Source: Microbacterium halophytorum (GTDB lineage: Bacteria > Actinomycetota > Actinomycetes > Actinomycetales > Microbacteriaceae). From it: a stretch of 64,000 bases of DNA. The position numbers were made by a program, and so were the translations under genes. The number at the start of each line of letters is the position of its first letter. The first letter of the stretch is position 1. The DNA lies in assembly GCF_002970975.1 (NCBI RefSeq), contig NZ_PNFA01000016.1, positions 44,515 through 108,514 on the forward strand, in the 5' to 3' direction. This document shows, one piece after another, positions 46,529 through 53,802 of the stretch. Under the pieces are notes generated by a model, which did no database searches, was not told the DNA's origin, and saw only the letters and a program-made list of their open reading frames with translations.

Positions 46529-46567
46529 CCGAGGGCCCGGTTCGATCTGTTCGAGCCGGGCCCTCGG
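46529..46567 (+). terminator. Terminator between cysK and cysE
   Basis: CCGAGGGCCCGG (46529-46540) pairs with CCGGGCCCTCGG (46556-46567). The stem extends inward through GTTCGA/TCGAGC with one wobble. It begins 12 nt after the cysK stop. Confidence 0.75.
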
Positions 46568-46631
46568 TGCGCGTGCGGGACTCCGGATGACCGATGGCGA
46601 AACACAAGGGCCCCGACCCCGCGGTGCCCGG

Positions 46632-46637
46632 TAGATT
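46632..46637 (+). promoter_or_regulatory. -10 box for leaderless cysE
   Basis: TAGATT, seven nt before the ATG at 46645, with no ribosome binding site. It supports the shorter cysE start over an in-frame ATG at 46594, which would lie upstream of the transcript. Confidence 0.55.
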
Positions 46638-46644
46638 CGGCGGT

Positions 46645-47208
46645 ATGGGTATCGGCATCCGCGAAGACATCGCAGCCGCGCGCAGGCGCGACCCCGCGGC
46701 CCGCGGATCGGTGGAGATCGCGCTGCTCTACCCCGGGCTGCACGCGATCTGGGCGCACCGCGTCAACAACCGGCTGTGGCGCCGCGGGTTCCGCTTCATC
46801 GCGCGGGCCGGCTCGCAGCTCGTGCGCGCGATCACGGGCATCGAGATCCACCCCGGTGCGACGATCGGGCGTCGCTTCTTCATCGACCACGGCTCGGGCG
46901 TCGTGATCGGTGAGACCGCGGAGGTCGGCGACGACGTCATGCTCTACCACGGCGTCACCCTCGGCGGCACGTCGCTGTCGAAGGGCAAGCGCCACCCGAC
47001 GCTCGGCGACCGCGTCGCGGTCGGCGCGGGAGCGAAGGTCCTGGGGCCCGTCACGATCGGTGCGGACTCGGCCGTCGGCGCCAACGCCGTCGTGATCCGC
47101 GACGCCCCGGCGAACAGCCTGCTGCTCGGCGTGCCGGCGAAGGTGCGCGCGCGCCAGACCGGCGACGACGTCCGGAAGGTGCTGCAGGCGCCCGAGTACC
47201 AGATCTGA
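46645..47208 (+). CDS. cysE: Serine O-acetyltransferase (EpsC/short CysE type)
   Basis: Acetylates serine with acetyl-CoA to give the CysK substrate. The 187 residues are the short form without the long N-terminal domain of E. coli CysE. The left-handed beta-helix is seen as hexapeptide repeats from [33 protein letters not shown] through [19 protein letters not shown] to [19 protein letters not shown]. The catalytic His is in IDHGSG. It may form a cysteine synthase complex with CysK; the C-terminus ends in Ile (EYQI), as that interaction requires. Confidence 0.94.
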   Translation: MGIGIREDIAAARRRDPAARGSVEIALLYPGLHAIWAHRVNNRLWRRGFRFIARAGSQLVRAITGIEIHPGATIGRRFFIDHGSGVVIGETAEVGDDVMLYHGVTLGGTSLSKGKRHPTLGDRVAVGAGAKVLGPVTIGADSAVGANAVVIRDAPANSLLLGVPAKVRARQTGDDVRKVLQAPEYQI

Positions 47209-47259
47209 GCCCGCATCACCGGGGTCGCGGCACAGCGTCTCGCGGGATGTAAAAAACTC

Positions 47260-47288
47260 TTGACACCATGTCGCGTTCGCCATACATT
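47260..47288 (+). promoter_or_regulatory. Consensus promoter of the membrane protein/HTH/oxidoreductase operon
   Basis: TTGACA (47260-47265) and TACATT (47283-47288) are spaced by exactly 17 nt, the best sigma-70-type promoter in the window. CCATGTC occurs within the spacer and again just downstream (47266 and 47291), a possible site for the HTH protein of this operon. The ribosome binding site GGAGG follows at 47317. Confidence 0.65.
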
Positions 47289-47327
47289 CGCCATGTCACC
47301 TCTTCTTGACATCGACGGAGGACGCGC

Positions 47328-47771
47328 ATGGGATCGGACAGCTCACCCGAGGAGCGAGGAGCGTGGATCTCGCTCGTCGTCGCGGCCGGCGGCTACGCCG
47401 CCTACCTGATCGCACTGTTCGCCTCGGCGAGCGGCGGCCCGCTGGCCGAGGCCGCGTACGTCTGGCCCATGGTCTGGGCGGTCGGCGCCTCGGTACTGGT
47501 CTCGATCGCGCTGCACGCCGCTCTCGGCCTTCTCGCGCGTCGGGATCCGCACAGCGGGGACGAGCGCGACGTGCTGATCGGGCGATGGTCGGAGCGCATC
47601 GGGCACGCGTTCGTCGTGCTCGGGGCCCTCGCGGCCCTCGTGCTCGTAATGGTGGGCGCACCGGGGTTCTGGGTCGCGAACGCGATCTTCCTGGGGTTCT
47701 TCCTCTCGGCGGTGTTCTCGTCGGTCGCGAAGATCTCCGCGTACCGGGGCGGGTTCGATCCGCGATGGTGA
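47328..47771 (+). CDS. Four-helix membrane protein of unknown function
   Basis: A 147-residue protein with four predicted membrane helices (ISLVVAAGGYAAYLIALFA; VWPMVWAVGASVLVSIALHAAL; AFVVLGALAALVLVMVGAP; VANAIFLGFFLSAVFSSVAKI). A short charged loop (RRDPHSGDERDVLIGRWSERIG) sits between helices 2 and 3. The family is not named with certainty. Such proteins are often encoded just before a small YozG-type HTH regulator, as here, where the genes overlap by seven nt. Confidence 0.75.
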   Translation: MGSDSSPEERGAWISLVVAAGGYAAYLIALFASASGGPLAEAAYVWPMVWAVGASVLVSIALHAALGLLARRDPHSGDERDVLIGRWSERIGHAFVVLGALAALVLVMVGAPGFWVANAIFLGFFLSAVFSSVAKISAYRGGFDPRW

Positions 47772-47986
47772 AGCCGACCAAGGTGACCAACAGCATCCGC
47801 CGCCTGCGGTTCGAGAGCGATGAGATGACCCAGGCCGAGCTGGCGTCGCGTGTCGGGATCACGCGGCAGACGCTCATCGCGATCGAGCAGGGGCGGTACT
47901 CGCCGTCGCTCGAGGTCGCGTTCCTGATCGCACGCGCGTTCGGCGTGGCGATCGACGAAGTCTTCGGCTACCCGGATGGGGAATGA
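47765..47986 (+). CDS. Small XRE-family HTH transcriptional regulator
   Basis: A 73-residue protein that is almost entirely a Cro/C1-type helix-turn-helix: TNSIRRLRFESDEMTQAELASRVGITRQTLIAIEQGRYSPSLEVAFLIARAFGVAIDEVFGY in outline. The recognition helix is ITRQTLIAIEQ. It overlaps the membrane protein gene at its start. It probably regulates its own operon through the repeated CCATGTC at the promoter. Confidence 0.88.
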   Translation: MVKPTKVTNSIRRLRFESDEMTQAELASRVGITRQTLIAIEQGRYSPSLEVAFLIARAFGVAIDEVFGYPDGE

Positions 47987-47987
47987 C

Positions 47988-48950
47988 ATGCGTGCAGCAG
48001 TGCAGAGCCGCTACGGCGGACCGGAAGCAGTGACCATCACGGACCGCGAGGTCCCGCAACCGGGGCGGGGCGAGGTGCTCCTGCGCGTCGAGGCGGCGGC
48101 CGTCGACGCGGGGACGGTGCACCTGCTCGAGGGGCGCCCGTCGTTCATCCGGCTCATGATGCCGCTGCGCGGCGGCCGCGTGATCGGCGGGGACGTCGCG
48201 GGCGTCGTCGAGGCCGTCGGCGACGGGGTCCACGACCTCGCCGTGGGCGACGCGGTCTTCGGCGTCGCCCACGGCAGCGGCTCCCTCGCCGAGCGGACCG
48301 TCGCCGCGGCGGACCGCGTCGTGCGACGCCCGGATGCGCTGACGGCCGCCGAGGCCGCTGCCCTGCCGATCTCCGGGTCCGCCGCGTGGCGGGCCGTGCG
48401 GGCAGCGGGCGTCTCCGCCGGGGCTCGCGTGCTCGTGTGCGGCGCGGGCGGCGGGGTCGGGCACCTCGCCGTGCAGATCGCGAAGGCCGAGGGGGCGCAC
48501 GTGACGGCGGTGTGCAGCGCCGCGAAGGCGCACATCGCGGGCGAAGCGGGCGCCGATGCAATCGTCGACTACGCCGCGGAGGATGCGCTCGCGCGCGGGC
48601 CGTTCGATGCGATCCTCGACGCGGGCGGCCACCGCCCCGTCAGCGCGATGCGGCGCGCGCTCGTACCGGGCGGCGCGCTCGTGATCATCGGCTCCGAACC
48701 GGAATCCGCCGCGATGGGCGGCTTCGGGAGGTCGATCGGCGCGGGGCTGATCAACCCCTTCGTCGGGCACCGCCTGATCATGCTCACCTCGAAGGAGGAC
48801 CGCGAGTCCCTCGAAGCCCTCGCCGCCCTGGCCGAGAGCGGAGCCGTGCGGCCGGTGATCACGCGCGAACTGCCGCTCGAAGAAGCGGCCGAGGCGCTCC
48901 GGGGCCTCGGCCGAGGCAGGGGCGCGGGCAAGACGGTCGTCCGGATGTGA
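47988..48950 (+). CDS. NAD(P)-dependent oxidoreductase of the MDR (quinone oxidoreductase-like) family
   Basis: A 320-residue medium-chain dehydrogenase/reductase. The N-terminal GroES-like domain starts MRAAVQSRYGGPEAVTI and includes VIGGDVAGVVEAVGDGVHDLAVGDAVFG. The Rossmann domain has VCGAGGGVGHLAVQIAK. The catalytic and structural zinc cysteines of alcohol dehydrogenases are not evident, which points to the zinc-free quinone oxidoreductase branch. ATG 47988 has GGGGA six nt upstream, inside the end of the HTH gene; an ATG 12 nt earlier is the alternative. Substrate unknown. Confidence 0.85.
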   Translation: MRAAVQSRYGGPEAVTITDREVPQPGRGEVLLRVEAAAVDAGTVHLLEGRPSFIRLMMPLRGGRVIGGDVAGVVEAVGDGVHDLAVGDAVFGVAHGSGSLAERTVAAADRVVRRPDALTAAEAAALPISGSAAWRAVRAAGVSAGARVLVCGAGGGVGHLAVQIAKAEGAHVTAVCSAAKAHIAGEAGADAIVDYAAEDALARGPFDAILDAGGHRPVSAMRRALVPGGALVIIGSEPESAAMGGFGRSIGAGLINPFVGHRLIMLTSKEDRESLEALAALAESGAVRPVITRELPLEEAAEALRGLGRGRGAGKTVVRM

Positions 48951-48989
48951 GAGGCGGCGACTGGCGGATCCGCTCGGCCCCTCTCCTCG

Positions 48990-50432
48990 TCAGCTTCCCG
49001 GTGGCGCGGGAAGGGGCCCTCGCGCGCTCTCGAGCTGGGCCGCGAGCGCGACGATCGCTGCTTCTCCCCCCGGTCGCCCGACCAGCTGCACGCTCCACGG
49101 CCGCTCGCCAGGGGCATCCGGGTCGCCGATCGGCACCGTGATCGCGGGGAGCCCGCAGACGTTCACGAAGCTCGTGTGCGGCGCGTACATGCACTGCCGC
49201 TCGAAGTTCCCCAGCGGCGTCGCCGCCTCGGCGTGCCAGCCGACCTGCTGGGGCGCGAGGGCCAGCGCGGGGGTGAGCACGGCGTCGAACGGCGAGAGCG
49301 CCGCGATCGTCTCGCGCTCGAAGGCGGTCGCGTCCTGGTAGCCCCGGATGGCGCCCTCGGTGCGCAGCGAGCGCCCCTCCCGCACGAGCCAGGCGGTGAA
49401 CGGCTCGAGCCTCGCGTCGAGCTCGTCGTCCGGAACGGGGATCGCCGCCGCCGAGGCCCGCCAGATCGTCGTGAACATCTCCGGGTACCCGCGGGGGCGC
49501 CAGCCCGCCTCCTCCACCCCGTGCCCCGCGGAGCCGAGCATGCCGATCGCGCGCTCGTATGCGGCGAGCGCGCGCGGGTCGAGCGCCGTGTCGGTCCAGC
49601 CGTCCCACGGCGTCGCGAGGGTCGCGCCCACCCGCATCGGAGGGGCATCGCTCCGGGCGGCGGCGACCAGGGAGTCGTGCCCGTCGCCGGTGCCAGGGGC
49701 CCGCGTCGCGTACGAGTAGGGCCCGCCGGCGAGCGCGTCGAGCAGAAGCGCCGCGTCTTCCGCGGAGCGCGCGATCGGGCCGGCGACCGACAGCCCGCCG
49801 GGAGAACCGAGGCCGTTCGCGAACGGGAGGCGCCCGCGCGAGGGCTTCAGCCCGACCACCCCGACGGTGGCCGCCGGGATCCGGATGGACCCGCCGCCGT
49901 CAGAAGCGGGCGCGGCGGGCAGGAGCCGTGCGGACACGGCGACGGCCGCTCCCCCGCTCGACCCACCCGCGCCCGTCGCGGGCTGCCACGGGTTGCGCGC
50001 GGGCGGCGCGATCGCGTTCTCGGTGTACCCCGTCATACCGAACTCCGGGGTGTTCGTCTTGCCGACGCTGATCGCGCCCGTGCGGTCGATCGCCTCCGCC
50101 GACGGGTCGGAGTGCTCGGGAACGAAGTCGGCGAACCCTCGCGAGCCGTAGGTGGTGCGCACGCCGGCGCGGGCGACGAGGTCCTTGTCCGCGAGCGGGA
50201 CGCCCCACAGCGGTTCGCGCGCGCTGGGCGCCCCGCCGCGCGCACGCAGGGCATCCTGCGCTTCGGCGCGCTCGACGGCGCGCTCCCCCGTGACCGTGAT
50301 GAACGCACCGAGGTCGGCGCGCGCCTCGATGCGCTCCAGGCAGTCGCGGACGACCTCGACGGGCGAGAGCTCGCCCTCCCTGATCGTCCGCGCGAGCTCC
50401 GCGAGCCTCATCTCGTGGATCCGCACGCTCAC
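48990..50432 (-). CDS. Amidase (amidase signature family)
   Basis: A 480-residue cytoplasmic hydrolase with the Ser-cisSer-Lys triad: the Lys in VPLADKD, and the Gly/Ser-rich signature GAGGSSGGAAVAVS followed by SDGGGSIRIPA with the nucleophilic Ser. The C-terminal part, VNVCGLPAITVPIG, is also typical. The substrate could be a simple amide, a nylon-type oligomer or an aryl-acylamide and cannot be told from sequence. GTG 50432 and ATG 50411 are both possible starts. It is a single gene that converges on the oxidoreductase gene. Confidence 0.88.
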   Translation of the reverse strand: MSVRIHEMRLAELARTIREGELSPVEVVRDCLERIEARADLGAFITVTGERAVERAEAQDALRARGGAPSAREPLWGVPLADKDLVARAGVRTTYGSRGFADFVPEHSDPSAEAIDRTGAISVGKTNTPEFGMTGYTENAIAPPARNPWQPATGAGGSSGGAAVAVSARLLPAAPASDGGGSIRIPAATVGVVGLKPSRGRLPFANGLGSPGGLSVAGPIARSAEDAALLLDALAGGPYSYATRAPGTGDGHDSLVAAARSDAPPMRVGATLATPWDGWTDTALDPRALAAYERAIGMLGSAGHGVEEAGWRPRGYPEMFTTIWRASAAAIPVPDDELDARLEPFTAWLVREGRSLRTEGAIRGYQDATAFERETIAALSPFDAVLTPALALAPQQVGWHAEAATPLGNFERQCMYAPHTSFVNVCGLPAITVPIGDPDAPGERPWSVQLVGRPGGEAAIVALAAQLESARGPLPAPPGS

Positions 50433-50501
50433 ACCGTTCCGTTCGTGGGCACCATGACTCCATCATGCCGCCCGCCGGCGGCGCTTCCCGCCGCGCGCAG
50501 A

Positions 50502-50565
50502 CCACCGGGGGCACCGCTCAGGTCGATCGTCTGCCCTGCGGCGATCCGAGCGGTGCCCCCGGTGG
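50502..50565 (-). terminator. 18-bp hairpin after the surface protein gene
   Basis: The arm at 50502-50519 is exactly complementary to 50548-50565. The 28-nt loop holds a further short GATCG/CGATC stem. It starts 11 nt after the stop of the surface protein gene (minus strand). Confidence 0.75.
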
Positions 50566-50575
50566 GGTTCGTTCG

Positions 50576-52450
50576 CTACACGCGCTCACCTCCCCGGCCC
50601 GTGAAGCGGCGGTACCCGAGCAGGGCAGCGCCGAGCAGGAGCATGCCGAGGGCGATGATCGCGGCGTTCGGGGAAGCCCCGCCGCCGGTCTCCGCGAGAG
50701 CCGGTGTCGCCGCCGGCGTCGCCGCAGGCGGCGTCACCATCGCGATCGGCGCCGGCTCCTCGTCATCCGAGGGCTCCTCGGGAGGGGTCGGTTCCTCGGG
50801 AGGGGTCGGCTCCTCGGGCGGGGTCGGCTCCTCGGGAACGGCGGTGTTCGTCAGGTCGCACATGACCGTCGCGCCGTCCGTGACCTCGATCTGGTAGCCG
50901 GCGGCGCCGGGATCTGCGTCGGGCGCATCACACGTGATGTCGCCGCCGGTCCACCCGTCGGGCACAGTCGGCTCGGACAACGTGTAGGTGCCGAGCGCGA
51001 GCTCGTCCCACGTCGCCGTCGGAGAGTCGTCGCTCACCGTCCTCATGTCGCCGTCGAGCGAGACCTCGAACTCCCACGCCTCGCCGTCCTCGACCCCGTC
51101 CACGTGCTTGGTGAGCGAGATCTGGCCGAACTCCTCGACCGTCGTGACCTTCTTGTGGTTGGTCAGCGAGCACTCGACCATCAGGCCCGAGGTGACCTCG
51201 ATCTGATAGCCCGTCGCCCCGTCGTCGGCATCGGGCGCGTCGCAGGTGATGGGCCCGCCCGTCCAGCCGTCGGGGACCGTCGGTTCGGACAGCGTGTACG
51301 TGCCGGGCTCGAGCCCGTCCCACGTGGCCGTCGGGGCGTCTTGGTCCACCGTCCGGCTGTCGCCGGACAGATCGACCTCGAACTCCCACGCGGTGCCGTC
51401 CTCGAGCCCCGTCACGCTCTTCGTGAGCGAGACCTGGCCCGGCTCCTCCGTCGTGACGTGCTTCGTGTTGGTCAGGTCGCACATGACGGCGAGGCCCGAC
51501 GTGATCTCGATCTGGTAGCCAGCGGCTCCGGGGTCGGCATCCGGGGCGTCGCAGGAGATCGGACCGCCCGACCACCCTTCCGGGAGGGTCGGCTCGGACA
51601 GCGTGTACGTGCCCGGATCGAGCCCGTCCCACGTCGCCGTCGGAGAATCCTGATCGACCACCCTGGCATCGCCGGAGAGATCGAGCGCGAACTCCCACTC
51701 CGCGCCCTCTTCGACTCCAATCACGTTCTTCGTGACGGTGACCATGCCCGGCTCGGGCTCGTCGACGTACAGCACCGAATAGTGCGAGATGTCCTTGCCG
51801 CTCGAGTGGCTGATCGTCACTTCCTTCTGCGGCGGGTCGACGACGACGTACTCGGGGCCGTTGCCGGCCTGGGCGGAACCGGCCTTGACGCAGTACGCCG
51901 AGATCAGCTTGCCCTCCGGCGCCGTGATGACGATCTCCTCCTGACTTCCGCCCGGTTCGATCTTGCCGGTGCTGAGCTCCTCGCAGACCTGCCCCTCCTC
52001 GTCCTCCGTGACGGCGGCGGTTCTGTCGCCCCCGGCTTCGGACTTCTGCTCGTCGTCGCCCACCTCCCCGTCATCCGGGGTATCGGCGGCGCCGGTCTGC
52101 TCGGGCTCGGGCTCGGGCTCCGGCTCGGGCTCGGGTTCAGGCTCCGGCGCAGGGGGTTCGGGCTCCGACGCCGACGCATCCGGCTCGGGCGCAGGCTCCG
52201 GCTCCGGCTCCGGAGCGGCAGGCTCCGGCTCCGGTTCGGGTTCCGGGGCGGGAGGCTCGGGCTCCGGAGCCGGAGGTTCGGGTTCGGGCGCGGGCGGCTC
52301 CGCGGCGGCCGTCGGGTCGTCGACCGCCTGCTGTTCCGTCGGGGGCGCGCCGTCGTCCGCGAATGCGGGCGCGGCGGCGAATGAGGCGAAGAGCGCGGCA
52401 CAGAGCGCGCCGAGAGTGAGCAGGGAGAACCCCCGCCTTCGGGTATCCAC
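50576..52450 (-). CDS. Sortase-anchored surface protein with three SpaA-like repeats
   Basis: A 624-residue cell-wall protein. The signal peptide (1-31, cleaved after AFA) is followed by a Pro/Glu/Ala-rich stalk of roughly 120 residues (repeats of EPEPPAP). A globular domain (about 150-230) contains GKLISAYCVKAG and two or three Cys. Three repeats of about 97 residues (VTKNV.G..., TWDGLDPGTYTLSEP, GYQIEVTSGL, CDLTN) resemble prealbumin-like SpaA/Cna-B domains. An EEPTPP spacer leads to LAETG (585-589), a hydrophobic helix and a basic tail. LAETG is the class E sortase pattern. GTG 52450 follows AAGGA. Likely an adhesin or stalk; no sortase gene is nearby. Confidence 0.85.
   Translation of the reverse strand: MDTRRRGFSLLTLGALCAALFASFAAAPAFADDGAPPTEQQAVDDPTAAAEPPAPEPEPPAPEPEPPAPEPEPEPEPAAPEPEPEPAPEPDASASEPEPPAPEPEPEPEPEPEPEPEQTGAADTPDDGEVGDDEQKSEAGGDRTAAVTEDEEGQVCEELSTGKIEPGGSQEEIVITAPEGKLISAYCVKAGSAQAGNGPEYVVVDPPQKEVTISHSSGKDISHYSVLYVDEPEPGMVTVTKNVIGVEEGAEWEFALDLSGDARVVDQDSPTATWDGLDPGTYTLSEPTLPEGWSGGPISCDAPDADPGAAGYQIEITSGLAVMCDLTNTKHVTTEEPGQVSLTKSVTGLEDGTAWEFEVDLSGDSRTVDQDAPTATWDGLEPGTYTLSEPTVPDGWTGGPITCDAPDADDGATGYQIEVTSGLMVECSLTNHKKVTTVEEFGQISLTKHVDGVEDGEAWEFEVSLDGDMRTVSDDSPTATWDELALGTYTLSEPTVPDGWTGGDITCDAPDADPGAAGYQIEVTDGATVMCDLTNTAVPEEPTPPEEPTPPEEPTPPEEPSDDEEPAPIAMVTPPAATPAATPALAETGGGASPNAAIIALGMLLLGAALLGYRRFTGRGGERV
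50853..51745 (-). repeat. Three tandem domain repeats of about 300 bp in the surface protein gene
   Basis: Three units encode nearly identical 97-residue domains. Units 2 and 3 share LSEPTVPDGWTGG and CDAPDAD; unit 1 is the most diverged (LSEPTLPEGWSGG). Similarity at the DNA level suggests internal duplication followed by some divergence. Confidence 0.8.
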
Positions 52451-52587
52451 GTTGATCCTTTGAGAGTGGACGAACACAAGGGGCGGGCACGCTCGAAGGC
52501 GTGCTCGGCTGTGTCGCCACGGCATGTGATCGTCGGATCGGGGCAGATCGGCGCGGGTCCGTCGTAGACGGGAGCGCGCTGACAATC

Positions 52588-52602
52588 ACATGTTCAACAT
52601 GT
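52588..52602. promoter_or_regulatory. 15-nt palindrome upstream of the surface protein gene
   Basis: ACATGTT and AACATGT flank a central C (52588-52602), about 140 nt before the surface protein start. It is AT-rich in a GC-rich background and looks like a binding site for a dimeric regulator. No promoter with both hexamers was found in 52451-52719, and I see no gene in that stretch. Confidence 0.45.
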
Positions 52603-52643
52603 CGTGCCGGCCAGTGCGGCTGAGGCGGCTTCGGGTGTCGGCT

Positions 52644-52707
52644 CAACCGATATAGCAGTTGCCCGCATCATACGCCGCACGGTAGGGCACCACAAGGATA
52701 TCGGTTG
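52644..52707. repeat. 10-bp inverted repeat flanking 44 bp, next to the prfA stop
   Basis: CAACCGATAT (52644-52653) and ATATCGGTTG (52698-52707) are perfect complements. They bracket 44 bp without a clear hairpin. The repeat lies 13 nt beyond prfA at the edge of the block that separates prfA from prmC. It could be a long-loop terminator or the trace of an insertion event. Confidence 0.45.
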
Positions 52708-52719
52708 TCGCGGGGCGCG

Positions 52720-53793
52720 CTATTCTGCGAGCGACGCCAGGCGCTCGGCCTCGTCGGCCTGGATGCAGCTCTCGATCACCGGTTCCAGGGCGCCGTTCAT
52801 CACGTGATCCAGGTTGTAGGCCTTGTACCCCGTGCGGTGATCGGCGATGCGGTTCTCCGGGAAGTTGTACGTCCGGATGCGCTCGGAGCGGTCCATGCCG
52901 CGGATCTGGCTCTTGCGCGCGTCCGCCGCCGCGGCCGCCTGCTCCTCCTGCTGGCGCGCGAGGATGCGCGCGCGGAGCACGCGCATCGCGGCCTCGCGGT
53001 TCTGCAGCTGGCTCTTCTCGTTCTGCATCGACACCACGATGCCCGTCGGCAGGTGCGTGATGCGCACGGCCGAGTCGGTCGTGTTGACCGACTGGCCGCC
53101 GGGGCCGGAGGAGCGGTACACGTCGATCTTGAGGTCGTTCTGACTGATCTCGACCTCATCCGGCTCGTCGACCTCGGGGAACACGAGCACGCCGGTGGTC
53201 GAGGTGTGGATGCGGCCCTGCGACTCGGTGGCGGGCACGCGCTGCACGCGGTGCACGCCGCCCTCGTACTTCAGGTGCGCCCAGACGCCCTGCGCCGGGT
53301 CGTTCGACGAGCCCTTGAACGCGACCTGCACGTTCTTGTAGCCGCCGAGATCCGAGTCGTCCGACTCGATCATCTCCGACTTCCAGCCCTGCGACGCCGC
53401 GTACTGCAGGTACATCCGGAGCAGGTCGGCCGCGAACAGCGCGCTCTCGGCGCCGCCCTCGCCCGCCTTGATCTCCATGATGACGTCGCGCGCGTCATCC
53501 GGATCGCGCGGGATCAGCAGCCTGCGCAGGCGCTCCTGTGCCTGCGCCAGCTGCTCCTCGAGCGCCGGGACCTCGTCGGCGAACGCGTCGTCCTCCGCCG
53601 CGAGCTCGCGGGCGGCGGCGAGGTCCTCCCCCGCCGCCTGCCACGCACTGTGCGCGGCCACGATCCGGTTCAGCTCGGCGTAGCGCCGGTTGACGCGCTT
53701 CGCTCTGGCGGCGTCGGCGTGCACCGCGGGGTCGGAGAGCTCCTCCTGGACCCTGCGGTGCTCGTCGATGAGCGCGTCAACCGACTCGAACAT
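52720..53793 (-). CDS. prfA: Peptide chain release factor 1
   Basis: Recognises UAA and UAG stop codons and triggers peptide release. The 357 residues begin [19 protein letters not shown]. Domain 2 has the peptide anticodon region around [12 protein letters not shown], and the catalytic GGQ is in [19 protein letters not shown]. The Gln is the target of PrmC. It starts nine nt after rho and is probably co-transcribed with it. Confidence 0.97.
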   Translation of the reverse strand: MFESVDALIDEHRRVQEELSDPAVHADAARAKRVNRRYAELNRIVAAHSAWQAAGEDLAAARELAAEDDAFADEVPALEEQLAQAQERLRRLLIPRDPDDARDVIMEIKAGEGGAESALFAADLLRMYLQYAASQGWKSEMIESDDSDLGGYKNVQVAFKGSSNDPAQGVWAHLKYEGGVHRVQRVPATESQGRIHTSTTGVLVFPEVDEPDEVEISQNDLKIDVYRSSGPGGQSVNTTDSAVRITHLPTGIVVSMQNEKSQLQNREAAMRVLRARILARQQEEQAAAAADARKSQIRGMDRSERIRTYNFPENRIADHRTGYKAYNLDHVMNGALEPVIESCIQADEAERLASLAE

Positions 53794-53802
53794 GCGCCCG
53801 CC

